This document shows, in pieces, positions 42,414 through 51,469 of a stretch of DNA of 64,000 bases. The stretch is from NCBI RefSeq assembly GCF_001941845.1, contig NZ_CP018870.1, positions 5,556,001 to 5,620,000 on the forward strand. Reading direction: 5' to 3'. A model generated the notes under the pieces. It was not told the origin of the DNA. It worked only from the letters and a program-made list of their open reading frames with translations, and made no database searches. The position numbers were made by a program, and so were the translations under genes. Origin of the DNA: Streptomyces sp. TN58. GTDB lineage: Bacteria; Actinomycetota; Actinomycetes; Streptomycetales; Streptomycetaceae. Each line of letters starts with the position of its first letter. Positions within the stretch are counted from its first letter, which is position 1.

Positions 42414-43489
42414 CCGCCCCGCGCAGTCTCGTCGTACGCCTCGACAGCGCCGGGGACGTACTGCTGGCCGGTCCCGCCGTGCGCGCGGTGGCGGCCGGCT
42501 CGTCCCACACCACGCTGCTCTGCGGGCCCCAGGGCGTCGCCGCGGCGCGGCTGCTGCCCGGCGTGGACCAGGTGCTCGTGTACGAAGCCCCCTGGGTGGG
42601 GCTGGAGCCGGGCCGCACCTCGCGCGAGGAGTGCGGCCTGCTCGTCGACGCCCTCGCAGCCGGCCGGTTCGACCGCGGCGTGATCCTGGTGTCCCACCAC
42701 CAGAGCCCGTTGCCGGCGGCCCTGCTGCTCGCGCTCGCGGGAGTGGAGCAGGTCGCGGCCGACTGCGAGGAGTACCCGGGTTCCCTGCTCGCGCTGCGCC
42801 ACCACCGGCTGCCGGACCGCCACGAGGCGGAGGCGGCCCTCGACCTGGTGCGCGACTTCGGTTTCCCGCTGCCCGACGGCGACGGCGGCGGCCTGCGCGT
42901 GTCCGTTCCGCCCGACACGTCGCGGCTGACGGGTCCCGAACCGTACGTGGTGCTGCATCCCGGAGCCGCGGTGGCCGCACGCGCCTGGAGCCCGGCCAGG
43001 GCGACACGCGCCGCGGCCGCGCTGCACGAGGCCGGGCACCGGGTGGTGGTCACCGGCGGCCCCGCGGAGAAGGCGCTGACCGCCGCGGTGGCCGGCCGTC
43101 ACGGGCTCGACCTGGGCGGCGTCACGACCGACCTGCACGAACTGGCCGGGGTCCTGTCCGCCGCGCGGGTCGTGGTGGCGGGCAACACGGGCCCGGCCCA
43201 TCTGGCCGCCGCCGTGGGCACGCCCGTGGTGTGCCTGTTCGCACCCGTGGTGCTGGCCGACCGGTGGCGGCCGTACCGGGTACCGCACGTACTCCTCGGC
43301 GACCAGCGGGCTCCGTGCGCCGGCAGCAGGGCGCGGAGCTGCCCCGTGGCGGGCCACCCGTGCCTGGACTCGGTGGACGACGGCGAGGTGCTGGCGGCCG
43401 TCGCCGGACTCCTCACGGGCGGCCCGCCGGGCGGCCGCGGACCGCGAGCGCCCGGACGGAGCGAGACCGACGGAGGAGTGACCGCATGA
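42410..43489 (+). CDS. family 9 glycosyltransferase (heptosyltransferase-like)
   Basis: 359 aa. GT-B fold of the ADP-heptose:LPS heptosyltransferase family: RLDSAGDVLLAGPAVRAV at the N-terminus, LHPGAAVAARAWSP and VAGNTGPAHLAAAVGTPVV in the nucleotide-binding half. The family uses ADP-L-glycero- or ADP-D-glycero-heptose. With gmhA, gmhB and hldE beside it, transfer of heptose to a cell-envelope or secreted acceptor is likely. Coupled to both neighbours by ATGA overlaps. Confidence 0.87.
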   Translation: MTAPRSLVVRLDSAGDVLLAGPAVRAVAAGSSHTTLLCGPQGVAAARLLPGVDQVLVYEAPWVGLEPGRTSREECGLLVDALAAGRFDRGVILVSHHQSPLPAALLLALAGVEQVAADCEEYPGSLLALRHHRLPDRHEAEAALDLVRDFGFPLPDGDGGGLRVSVPPDTSRLTGPEPYVVLHPGAAVAARAWSPARATRAAAALHEAGHRVVVTGGPAEKALTAAVAGRHGLDLGGVTTDLHELAGVLSAARVVVAGNTGPAHLAAAVGTPVVCLFAPVVLADRWRPYRVPHVLLGDQRAPCAGSRARSCPVAGHPCLDSVDDGEVLAAVAGLLTGGPPGGRGPRAPGRSETDGGVTA

Positions 43490-44448
43490 ACATCCTGCTG
43501 TGGCATGTGCACGGTTCCTGGACCACCGCGTTCGTCCAGGGACCGCACACCTACCTCGTACCGGTCACCCCGGACCGGGGACCCGACGGGCTGGGCCGCG
43601 CCCGGACCTTCACCTGGCCCGATTCCGTACGGGAGGTCACTCCGGCCGAACTGGCCGATGCCCCGGTGGACCTGGTCGTGCTCCAGCGGCCCCACGAGTG
43701 GGAGCTGGCCGAACGCTGGCTGGGCCGCCGTCCCGGACGCGACGTCCCCGCCGTGTACCTGGAGCACAACGCACCGGACGGCGACGTGCCGCGCACCCGC
43801 CACCCCTGCGCCGACCGGCAGGACGTGACGCTCGTCCACGTCACCCACTTCAACCGGCTCTTCTGGGACAACGGTGCCACCCGCACCGAGGTCATCGAAC
43901 ACGGCATCGTCGACCCCGGGCACCTCTACACCGGAGTGCTCCCCCGCGCGGCCGTGGTGACGAACGAACCGGTCAGGCGGGGCCGGCACACCGGAACGGA
44001 CCTCCTGCCCGAGCTGGCCCGGGCGGCGCCGCTGGACGTCTTCGGCATGCGCACCCAGGGCATCGCCCGGCACCTGGGACTGCCCGAGGAGCGGTGCCGC
44101 GCCTTCGAGCTGCCCCAGCGCCGGCTGCACCCGGCCATGGCCGAGCGCCGCGTGTACCTGCACCCCGTGCGCTGGACCTCGCTGGGACTGTCGCTGCTGG
44201 AAGCCATGCACCTGGGCATGCCCGTCGTGGCGCTGGCCGCCACGGAGGCCGCGGAGGCCGTCCTGCCCGGCACCGGGGTGCTGTCCACCCGGCCCGAGGT
44301 GCTGGCCCGGGCCGTCGCCCACTACCTCGCCGAACCCCAGGCGGCTGCCGAGGACGGAGCGCGCGCCCGGCAGGCCGCGCTCGAACGGTACGGCCTCAAA
44401 CGCTTCCTGGCCGACTGGGAGCGCCTGATGACGGAGGTACGGTCATGA
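43486..44448 (+). CDS. GT4-like glycosyltransferase
   Basis: 320 aa. GT-B protein with a short N-terminal half (LLWHVHGSW, YLEHNAPDGDVPRTRHP) and the E-x7-E motif region GLSLLEAMHLGMPVVAL. A shorter relative of family 4 transferases; donor unknown. ATGA overlaps with the GT9 gene before and the GT1/4 gene after place it inside one transcript. Confidence 0.82.
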   Translation: MNILLWHVHGSWTTAFVQGPHTYLVPVTPDRGPDGLGRARTFTWPDSVREVTPAELADAPVDLVVLQRPHEWELAERWLGRRPGRDVPAVYLEHNAPDGDVPRTRHPCADRQDVTLVHVTHFNRLFWDNGATRTEVIEHGIVDPGHLYTGVLPRAAVVTNEPVRRGRHTGTDLLPELARAAPLDVFGMRTQGIARHLGLPEERCRAFELPQRRLHPAMAERRVYLHPVRWTSLGLSLLEAMHLGMPVVALAATEAAEAVLPGTGVLSTRPEVLARAVAHYLAEPQAAAEDGARARQAALERYGLKRFLADWERLMTEVRS

Positions 44449-45713
44449 CCCCCACCACCGCCCGTCCGATACGGTCGCGCCACCGGATCCGGCCCATGTC
44501 CCTGGCCCTCGTCTCCGAGCACGCGAGCCCCCTCGCGACGCTCGGCGGTGTCGACGCCGGCGGCCAGAACGTGCACGTGGCCTGCCTCGCCGGGGCCCTG
44601 GCCGACCGCGGTCACCGCGTCACGGTGTACACGAGGCGCGACTCCCGGGACCTGCCGGCCGTCGGCCGACTGCGCCCGGGGGTGGTGGTCCACCATGTGC
44701 CCGCCGGACCGCCCGAACAGCTGCCGAAGGACGAACTGCTGCCGCACATGCGGGAGTTCTCGTACCACCTGATGTACCACTGGCAGGCGACCGGCCCGCC
44801 CGACCTGGTCCACTCCCACTTCTGGATGTCCGGGCTCGCCTCGCTGGCGGCCGCGCGGGAGTGCGGCCTGCCGATGCTGCACACCTACCACGCGCTGGGA
44901 ACCGTCAAGCGGCGCCACCAGGGCGCCGCCGACACCAGTCCGCCCGCCCGCATCGGCTGCGAGCGGGAGGTCGGATTCGGCTGCGACCGGATCGTGGCCA
45001 CCTGCCGCGACGAGGTCACCGAACTCGCCCGGATGGGCCTGCCCGAGAACAAGGCCGACGTCGTTCCGTGCGGGGTGGACACCGAACGGTTCCGGCCGGA
45101 CGGACCGCTCGCCGAGCGCGGCACCGCCCACCGCCACCGGCTGCTGCAGCTGGGCCGGCTCGTGCCCCGCAAGGGGGCGGCCGTGTCCATCGCGGCCCTC
45201 GCCCACCTGCCCGAAGCCGAGCTCCTGATCGCGGGCGGACCCCCGTCCGACGTCCTCGACGGCGACCCCGAGGTGCGGCGGTTGCGCGCCATCGCCCGCG
45301 AGGCCGGGGTCCTCGACCGCGTGCGCTTCGTCGGCGCGGTGCCCTGCGACCAGGTGCCCGCCCTGCTGCGCAGCGCCGACGTCGTGCTGTGCCCGGCGGA
45401 CTACGAGCCGTTCGGCATCGTGCCGCTGGAGGCCATGGCCTGCGGCCGGCCGGTCGTGGCGAGCGCGGTCGGCGGTCAGCAGGACACGGTCGCCGACCGC
45501 GAGACCGGACGACTCGTGCCCCCGGGCGACGTCCTCGCGCTCGCGTCGGCCACCGCCGAACTGCTGGCCGACGACACGGTGTGCCAGGCGTACGGGACTG
45601 CCGGACGGCGGCGCGTCCTGACCCGGTACGCGTGGTCCCAGGTCGCCGCCGCGACGGAACGGTCCTACCGCTCGGTGCTCGCCGGGCGGCTGGTGGCCGC
45701 CGGGACGACGTGA
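44445..45713 (+). CDS. family 4/1 glycosyltransferase (sucrose-synthase/MshA-like)
   Basis: 422 aa. N-terminal half has GGVDAGGQNVHVACLAGAL and DLVHSHFWMSGLA; donor half has RLLQLGRLVPRKG and EPFGIVPLEAMACGRPVVAS, the E-x7-E motif. The GGQNV loop is shared with mannosyl- and glucosaminyl-transferases that use GDP-Man or UDP-GlcNAc. The ATG overlaps the previous stop. Last gene before the leader peptide and gmhA. Confidence 0.85.
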   Translation: MTPTTARPIRSRHRIRPMSLALVSEHASPLATLGGVDAGGQNVHVACLAGALADRGHRVTVYTRRDSRDLPAVGRLRPGVVVHHVPAGPPEQLPKDELLPHMREFSYHLMYHWQATGPPDLVHSHFWMSGLASLAAARECGLPMLHTYHALGTVKRRHQGAADTSPPARIGCEREVGFGCDRIVATCRDEVTELARMGLPENKADVVPCGVDTERFRPDGPLAERGTAHRHRLLQLGRLVPRKGAAVSIAALAHLPEAELLIAGGPPSDVLDGDPEVRRLRAIAREAGVLDRVRFVGAVPCDQVPALLRSADVVLCPADYEPFGIVPLEAMACGRPVVASAVGGQQDTVADRETGRLVPPGDVLALASATAELLADDTVCQAYGTAGRRRVLTRYAWSQVAAATERSYRSVLAGRLVAAGTT

Positions 45714-45848
45714 GCCCCCGGCCGTCCATCCGCCCCCGTCCACCGTCCTCCGTCCCCGCCTGCCACCGTGCGCGTGCCCGCCGAACGTCTCCGGCCGGAC
45801 ACGACCGGACCGGTTTCCGCGCAGTACCGATTGCCTGAAGGAGGTGGG

Positions 45849-45890
45849 ATGCGGACCGCTCTCGCGAGCGGCCCGCATCCGACGCCATGA
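45849..45890 (+). CDS. 13-codon leader peptide coupled to gmhA
   Basis: AGGAGGTGGG (45838-45847) leads to ATG 45849, which encodes MRTALASGPHPTP and stops at TGA 45888-45890, overlapping the gmhA ATG (ATGA). gmhA itself has no other ribosome site. The peptide contains a stem GCGG-CCGCTC/GAGCGG-CCGC (45851-45876). I infer that ribosomes reach gmhA by terminating on this mini-gene. It carries no run of rare or one-amino-acid codons that would suggest classical attenuation. Confidence 0.55.
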   Translation: MRTALASGPHPTP

Positions 45891-46528
45891 GCCGGACTTC
45901 CGAAACCACAGCCCAACAGCACTGCCAGGAACTGGAGGCAGCACTGCGACGTCTGCGCGGCCACGGTCTGGACCAGCTCGCGCACTGGGGTCGCCGACTC
46001 GCCGCGGTGCTCCCCGCCGGAGGCCGCCTCCTCGCGGCGGGCAACGGCGGCAGCGCTGCCCAGGCACAGCACCTGACGGCGGAGCTGGTCGGCCGCTACC
46101 GCGACGAGCGGCCGGCCTACTCCGCCATCGCCCTGCACGCGGAGACGTCCACCGTGACCGCCATCGGCAACGACTACGGATTCGAGCAGGTCTTCGCCCG
46201 GCAGGTCGCCGCGCACGGCCGGGACGGCGACGTGCTGGTCCTGCTGTCGACATCGGGGCGCAGCGGCAACCTGCTGTCGGCCGCGATGACGGCCCGCGCC
46301 GCGGGCGTGGAGGTCTGGGCCCTGACCGGAGCCGCCCCCAACCCGCTGGCGGAAGCCGTCGACCAGGCCCTGTGCATCGACGCCGCCTCGACGGCGACGG
46401 TGCAGGAGGCACACCTGGTGGCCGTGCACCTGCTGTGCGAGTCCTTCGACGCGGCCCTCGCCTCGTCCGGCGCCGCCGTCAGGAGAGCGCCCCGGCGCGT
46501 CGCCACCACCCTCCGGATGCCCCGGTGA
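45887..46528 (+). CDS. gmhA: sedoheptulose-7-phosphate isomerase
   Basis: 213 aa. SIS-domain isomerase: GNGGSAAQAQHLTAELVGRY is the GmhA signature including the active-site His and Glu; STSGRSGNLLSAA and VQEAHLVAVHLLCE complete the site. It converts sedoheptulose 7-phosphate to D-glycero-D-manno-heptose 7-phosphate, the first committed step to NDP-heptose. Residue 1 ATG overlaps a leader mini-gene; the next gene hldE overlaps its stop (GTGA). Confidence 0.9.
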   Translation: MSRTSETTAQQHCQELEAALRRLRGHGLDQLAHWGRRLAAVLPAGGRLLAAGNGGSAAQAQHLTAELVGRYRDERPAYSAIALHAETSTVTAIGNDYGFEQVFARQVAAHGRDGDVLVLLSTSGRSGNLLSAAMTARAAGVEVWALTGAAPNPLAEAVDQALCIDAASTATVQEAHLVAVHLLCESFDAALASSGAAVRRAPRRVATTLRMPR

Positions 46529-47940
46529 CCGGCCGCGCGCCGCTGGTCGTGGTCGGTGACGTCCTTCTGGACCGCGACATCCGGGGGAGCGCGTCCCGTC
46601 TCGCCCCGGACGCGCCGGCGCCCGTCGTCGACGTCACGGACGACCTCGCACGACCCGGCGGCGCGGGACTGGCCGCCGTGCTGGCAGCCCGTTCCGGCCG
46701 GGAAGTCGTCCTGGTCACGGCCCTGGGCGAGGACCGTGCCAGCCATCGCGTGCGGGAGGCACTGGACGACCGTGTCCGGCTGGTCGAGCTGCCGCTGGAC
46801 GGCTCCCTGCCGGTCAAGACGCGGGTACTGGCCGACGGCCGCCCCCTGGTCCGGATCGACCGGGGCGGCGGCGAGGTCGGCGCCCCCGGCCCTGCCGCGG
46901 CCCGGGCGCTGGCCGACGCGCACGCCGTCCTCGTGGCGGACTACGGCCGGGGCACGGCGCAGGCGCTGCGGCCCCTGCTGACCGACTGCGCGCGCCGCGT
47001 ACCCCTGGTGTGGGACCCGCACCCGCGGGGTGGACCCCCGGCGGCGGGAGCCCGCCTGGTGACACCGAACGCGGCGGAGGCGAACGCGCTGTGCCCCGAC
47101 GAGGGGGACTCCCCGCATCCCCTGGACTCCCTGGCGGCGCACGCCCGCCGCGGCGCGGAACTGGCGGAGCGCTGGGGCGCCGCCGCGGTGGCCGTCACCC
47201 TCGGCGAGCGGGGGGTCCTGCTGACCCGGCCCCTGTCCGCGGCGCCCATGCTCGTCCCGTCCCCGTACCGGGCCGTGGGTGATCCGTGCGGGGCGGGCGA
47301 CTGCTTCGCCGCCGTGGCGGCCTGCGCACTCGCGGACGGGAGCCTGCCGGAGGAGGCGGTCCAGCTGGCGGTGGCCGCGGCCGCGGCCTTCGTGGGGTCG
47401 GGCGGCGCCTGCGACCCCGCCCTGTGGCGGCCGTCCTTCGCCGCCGGCCCCGCCCGGCCTGCAGGTGGCGACGCGTTCGCCACGGCCGCGGACGTACGGG
47501 CCCGCGGCGGAACGGTGGTCGCCACGGGCGGCTGCTTCGACCTGCTCCACGCAGGGCACGTCGGCCTGCTGGACAGTGCGCGGCGGATCGGTGACTGCCT
47601 GATCGTCTGCGTGAACTCGGATGCCTCGCTGCGGCGGCTGAAGGGGCCGGGACGCCCACTGAACCCGTTGGAGGACCGTGTCCGGGTCCTGGCGGCGCTC
47701 GGCAGTGTCGACGCCGTCGTGGCCTTCGAGGAGGACACGCCCGAGACCCTGCTGGGCCGGCTGCGGCCGGACGTGTGGGTCAAGGGCGGCGACTACTCGG
47801 CCGACGATCTCCCGGAGGCGGGGGTGCTGCGCGCCTGGGGCGGCCAGGCCGTCGTCCTGCCCTACCTCGACGGCCGTTCCACGACCGGCATCGCCGACCG
47901 CGCCGCGCGCACCGCCTCGAATGCCCGGCCCGGGCCCTGA
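46525..47940 (+). CDS. hldE: bifunctional heptose-7-phosphate kinase / heptose-1-phosphate adenylyltransferase
   Basis: 471 aa. Residues 1-310 are a PfkB-type sugar kinase (GDVLLDRDIRGSASRLAPDA, anion hole GDPCGAGDCFAAVAA); 325-471 are a nucleotidyltransferase with GGCFDLLHAGHVGLL (HxGH) and VNSDASLRRLKGPGRP. This is the same kinase-then-transferase order as E. coli HldE. It makes heptose 1,7-bisphosphate and later ADP-heptose. No hldD epimerase is seen nearby, so the D-glycero form may be the final sugar. GTG start overlaps the gmhA stop. Confidence 0.92.
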   Translation: MTGRAPLVVVGDVLLDRDIRGSASRLAPDAPAPVVDVTDDLARPGGAGLAAVLAARSGREVVLVTALGEDRASHRVREALDDRVRLVELPLDGSLPVKTRVLADGRPLVRIDRGGGEVGAPGPAAARALADAHAVLVADYGRGTAQALRPLLTDCARRVPLVWDPHPRGGPPAAGARLVTPNAAEANALCPDEGDSPHPLDSLAAHARRGAELAERWGAAAVAVTLGERGVLLTRPLSAAPMLVPSPYRAVGDPCGAGDCFAAVAACALADGSLPEEAVQLAVAAAAAFVGSGGACDPALWRPSFAAGPARPAGGDAFATAADVRARGGTVVATGGCFDLLHAGHVGLLDSARRIGDCLIVCVNSDASLRRLKGPGRPLNPLEDRVRVLAALGSVDAVVAFEEDTPETLLGRLRPDVWVKGGDYSADDLPEAGVLRAWGGQAVVLPYLDGRSTTGIADRAARTASNARPGP

Positions 47941-48042
47941 GCGGACCGGACCGGTACGCGAGGAGCCGCACGGCAGTGCCGTGACCGGGCCGGGTGCGCG
48001 CCGTACCCGCCCCGGTCAGGCGGCGGTGCCCAGGGGGTGTCG

Positions 48043-49569
48043 TCAAAGTCCCGTCTGGGTGGCGGGGCCGGCCGCGCACGCTCGCCGCGTTGTCGTCGGT
48101 CGCCGACGCCCGCGTCGACTTCCTCCTCCGCCTTGCGAGCGCACGCACCGGACCCCGCCACCCCCGCCCTCACGGGCGGCCGACGCCACTTCGACGACAC
48201 CCCCCAGCCCGGCCCGCGCCGGCAGGGCCGCCTCGGGCACCGGGACGAGAGCCCCGGCGCGGGGCCCGCGGCCCTTCAGCAGGTACCCCGTGGCCACGAA
48301 CGCCGCGATGGCCAGCCCGCCCACGATCAGCGTCACCCGTACCCCGGCCAGCTCCATGAACAGGCCCAGTGTCAGCGGTGCCGCCAGGCCCCACACGGTG
48401 CGGATGCTGGACCAGGCACCGAGCACCCGGCCCCTCATGTGGGCGGGAGGGTCGGTCTGGAGCACCGTGGACTGCGCGGTGTCCCCGACGGACTCCGCCA
48501 CGGCCATCGGCAGGACGAGGACCAGGAGCACCAGGAGGGAGGGGGCCAGGCCGGCGAGGACCTGCAAGAGGGCCCCGGCCAGGGTCAGGACGGCCACCGT
48601 GCGCACGCTCGGCCTGCGCAGCCGGGCGCCCAGGACCGCGCCGGCGATCCCGCCGGCGGCCAGGACGGTGGAGACCTTGCTGAAGGAACCGGCGTCACCG
48701 GCGAGGGGCCCGGTGACCAGGACCACCAGGGTGAGGGAGTAGTTGCGGCCGAACATCGCGCTGATCCCGTTCAGGGCGGCCAGCGCGACCAGCCGGGGGC
48801 GCCGCATGAAGAACGCGAGTCCCTCCCGGGCGGTCATGCTCTTCGCCGCGGCCGGTTCGGGCGCCGACGGCGCAGCGGCAGCGGATGCCGGACGGGCTTC
48901 CCGGGAGGGCTGCGCCGCCTTCAGGAACGGGATCACACCCGCCACGAAGAGGAACGACAGCCCGTTGGCCGCGTAGGCCGCCGCCGTACCCAGGAAGCCG
49001 ACGGCCACGCCGGCGAGTGCGGCGCCCGTGAGCCGCCCGGCGCTGTGGACGAGCGAGCCCACCCCGATGGCGGAGGGCACGTCCGGGGCCCGGACGAGAT
49101 CGTTGCCGAGCAGCGCGCACGCGGGCCCGTCGACGGTGGCGATCAGGCCGGTCACCGCGGCCAGTGCCAGCAGCACCGGCAGGTTGAGGCCGTCCAGCGC
49201 GACGAGCAGGGCCGTCACCAGCGCCACGGCACCCAGCAGGCCCTGCGCGGCGGCGGCGGTCAGCTTGCGGGGCAGGCGGTCGACGGCCGCACCGCCCGCG
49301 AGACCGAGGAGCAGGCCGGGCGCCATCTGGATGGACACGGACAGGCCGGTGGCGGCGGCCGATCCGGTGATCTGCAGGACCATGAGGTTCTGCACCGTCA
49401 GCTGCATCCACGTACCCGCGTTGGACACGAAGTTCGCGAAGGCCCACCAGCGCATGCTGCGGTAGCGGAGGCACCGCCACGGAGAGCGGTCGGCGGAGCG
49501 GTCGGGAGTCGGGGCGGGGGCGGGCGCGGAAGGCAGCGCCGAAGAGGGCGCGGAGACAGTGGCAGACAC
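48043..49569 (-). CDS. major facilitator superfamily transporter
   Basis: 508 aa. Twelve helices with WWAFANFVSNAGTWMQLTVQ at helix 1, an MFS loop-2-3 motif DRLPRKLT, and a central loop rich in Ala/Glu/Pro. Closest to the enterobactin-exporter-like (MFS_3) group. The C-terminus has a Gly/Arg-rich soluble tail of about 45 residues. The start is uncertain: GTG 49569 has no ribosome site and an internal ATG lies near 49457. It is convergent to hldE and divergent to the second GT9; it may export the product or an unrelated compound. Confidence 0.8.
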   Translation of the reverse strand: MSATVSAPSSALPSAPAPAPTPDRSADRSPWRCLRYRSMRWWAFANFVSNAGTWMQLTVQNLMVLQITGSAAATGLSVSIQMAPGLLLGLAGGAAVDRLPRKLTAAAAQGLLGAVALVTALLVALDGLNLPVLLALAAVTGLIATVDGPACALLGNDLVRAPDVPSAIGVGSLVHSAGRLTGAALAGVAVGFLGTAAAYAANGLSFLFVAGVIPFLKAAQPSREARPASAAAAPSAPEPAAAKSMTAREGLAFFMRRPRLVALAALNGISAMFGRNYSLTLVVLVTGPLAGDAGSFSKVSTVLAAGGIAGAVLGARLRRPSVRTVAVLTLAGALLQVLAGLAPSLLVLLVLVLPMAVAESVGDTAQSTVLQTDPPAHMRGRVLGAWSSIRTVWGLAAPLTLGLFMELAGVRVTLIVGGLAIAAFVATGYLLKGRGPRAGALVPVPEAALPARAGLGGVVEVASAAREGGGGGVRCVRSQGGGGSRRGRRRPTTTRRACAAGPATQTGL

Positions 49570-49895
49570 AGGAAGGACCCAGGACGGAGCGCGGAGCGAG
49601 CAGGGGGGCGGGGCGGCGGGCGGGGGCGGGAGCGGGCGCTCCGCACCGCCGGCGCGCACGGGGCACCCGGCGGCGGAGAAGGGGGGGGAACGACCCCGAC
49701 CATGGTGGCAGAACCCTCCACCCGGATCGGTGCCCCGAGGCGCCCGGCGGCCCGCCCGCAGGGCCCTCGGGCCCGGCCTGCCTGGGCCGACGGGGCAGCC
49801 GGTGTGTTTGCTCACAGCGGCCGGCGGGGACAGGCCGCAACCGTGCGGCCCAACCCGGCGTGCCCACCGGGACCGTCCTCGGGACAGTGGGGTGC
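49570..49895. other. divergent intergenic region
   Basis: 326 bp between the MFS gene (minus) and the second GT9 gene (plus). It contains polyguanine/polycytosine runs (for example GGGGGGGGAA near 49682) and no coding frame that I can support. It presumably holds the promoters of both neighbours. Confidence 0.5.
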
Positions 49896-50924
49896 ATGAG
49901 TGTCCACGAGCGGCCCGGCCACGCTCCGGCCGACCGGGTACGGGCGGCCGGCCGCCCCCGGGTCCTGGTCCTGCGGGCCCTGGGCCTCGGCGACCTGCTG
50001 ACGGTGGTGCCCTGCCTGCGGGCGCTGCGCCGCAGCATGCCGGAGTGCGACGTCGTCCTGGCCGCACCCGGCCGGCTGGCCACCGTCGCCGCCGCCACCG
50101 GCCTCGTCGACCGGGTCCTGCCCACGACCGCCCGAGGGCGTGCAGTGCCCTGCGAACTGGGCTGGCGGGGACCGCCGCCGGAGCTGGCCGTGGACCTGCA
50201 CGGGAACGGGCCACCCAGCCACCTGCTCCTCCAGCGGCTACGGCCGCGCCGGCTCCTGGCCTACCGGCACGTGGAGACCCCGGACATCCCCGGACCCGAG
50301 TGGTGCGAGGACGAGCACGAGCGGGAGCGCTGGTGCCGCCTGCTGCGCTGGTACGGCATGCGGGCCGACCCCGCGGACCTCTCGATCGCCGCCCCTGCCT
50401 GCGCCTCGCCCGCCCCGGGCGCCGTCGTCGTCCACCCCGGCGCCGACGCCGGCTCGCGCCGCTGGCCGCCGGAACGGTTCGCGGCCGTCGTACGCGCCCT
50501 GCGCCGGGCGGGCGAGGACGTGGTCGTCACAGCGGGCGCGGGCGAGGGTGCGCTGGCACGGCGGGTGGCGGAGGACGCCGGACTGCCGCAGGGGGCGGTG
50601 ATCGGCGGTTCCGGTGACGTGCCCTTCCAGAAGCTCTGCGCGCTGGTGGCCGGCGCGCGCTGTGTCGTGGTGGGCGACACAGGCCTCGCGCACCTCGCGA
50701 CGGCTCTCGGCACCCCGTCCGTCGTCCTCTTCGGCCCCGTGGCCCCCCGCCTGTGGGGCCCGCCCCCGTACGGGAAACACCGCGTGCTGTGGTGTCCCCG
50801 CCCCGGTGAGGACCCTTTGCGGCCGGGCGACGCACACGCGTCGCTGCCGGACGCCCGGCTCCTGCGCATCACCGTCGGCCAGGTCGTCGAGGCGGCGACC
50901 GCCGTCCTCGCCCGCCGCCCCTGA
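49896..50924 (+). CDS. second family 9 glycosyltransferase (heptosyltransferase-like)
   Basis: 342 aa. RVLVLRALGLGDLLTVVPCL at the N-terminus, VVVHPGADAGSRRWPPERF and VVVGDTGLAHLATALGTPSVV in the nucleotide half: a complete GT9 protein. It diverges from the MFS gene and probably adds another heptose or acts on the same glycan. The start could be ATG 49896 or GTG 49860; neither has a good ribosome site. A paralogue of the GT9 at 42410, but only distantly similar outside the motifs. Confidence 0.84.
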   Translation: MSVHERPGHAPADRVRAAGRPRVLVLRALGLGDLLTVVPCLRALRRSMPECDVVLAAPGRLATVAAATGLVDRVLPTTARGRAVPCELGWRGPPPELAVDLHGNGPPSHLLLQRLRPRRLLAYRHVETPDIPGPEWCEDEHERERWCRLLRWYGMRADPADLSIAAPACASPAPGAVVVHPGADAGSRRWPPERFAAVVRALRRAGEDVVVTAGAGEGALARRVAEDAGLPQGAVIGGSGDVPFQKLCALVAGARCVVVGDTGLAHLATALGTPSVVLFGPVAPRLWGPPPYGKHRVLWCPRPGEDPLRPGDAHASLPDARLLRITVGQVVEAATAVLARRP

Positions 50925-50977
50925 CCGACGGCCTGCAACGGCGGTTCCGGCGGCGGGGGGTGGGGCCCGGGCTGTGG

Positions 50978-51469
50978 TCACACGCTCGTCAGGATCTGCG
51001 GTGACAGGGTTTTGATCAAGGTGTTGGTCCAGCGCATCTGCCGCAGCGTACGCGGGTGGCAGAAGGAGGCCAGTTCGACCAGGCGGTCGTCCTTCGCCGC
51101 CTGTCCGGCCTGAGCCAGCATCTCCCAGTACAGGGAGTTCCCGGTTGCGGCCAGGTGCAGCTCGCGTAGGTCGTGCAGCAGGAGCAGACCCGGTTCCGGG
51201 CGGCGGCCGACGGCCTCGGCGGACTTCTCGCGGAGGACCGACACCAGGCCGGGGGCGGACTTCTCGGGCGGACCGCCGAGGTCCAGGCCGTAGTGGCGGC
51301 CCGTCTCGGCGACGCGCCGGCAGTGGTCGTTCGACCACACGGCGAGGTCCCGCGCGACGTGGTGGACCTCGTGGTCCGTGTGGTGGCGTTCCGCCGCGGC
51401 GGACAGGTGCTTCGCCAGGCTGCGCTCGCCGTGGTGGAGGGCGCGGAGCGTGAGGTTGACGCCGTTCAC
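50978..51469 (-). CDS. helical protein co-transcribed with the molybdoenzyme
   Basis: 163 aa, nearly all alpha-helical, with many His residues (HHTDHEVHHVARDLAVW, LLLHDLRELHLAATGNSLYWEML). The spacing of His and Glu in two helices resembles a ferritin-like or hemerythrin-like four-helix bundle, but I cannot assign a family. GTG start overlaps the molybdoenzyme stop (GTGA), so the two are translationally coupled; it may be an electron-transfer or maturation partner. Confidence 0.78.
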   Translation of the reverse strand: MNGVNLTLRALHHGERSLAKHLSAAAERHHTDHEVHHVARDLAVWSNDHCRRVAETGRHYGLDLGGPPEKSAPGLVSVLREKSAEAVGRRPEPGLLLLHDLRELHLAATGNSLYWEMLAQAGQAAKDDRLVELASFCHPRTLRQMRWTNTLIKTLSPQILTSV

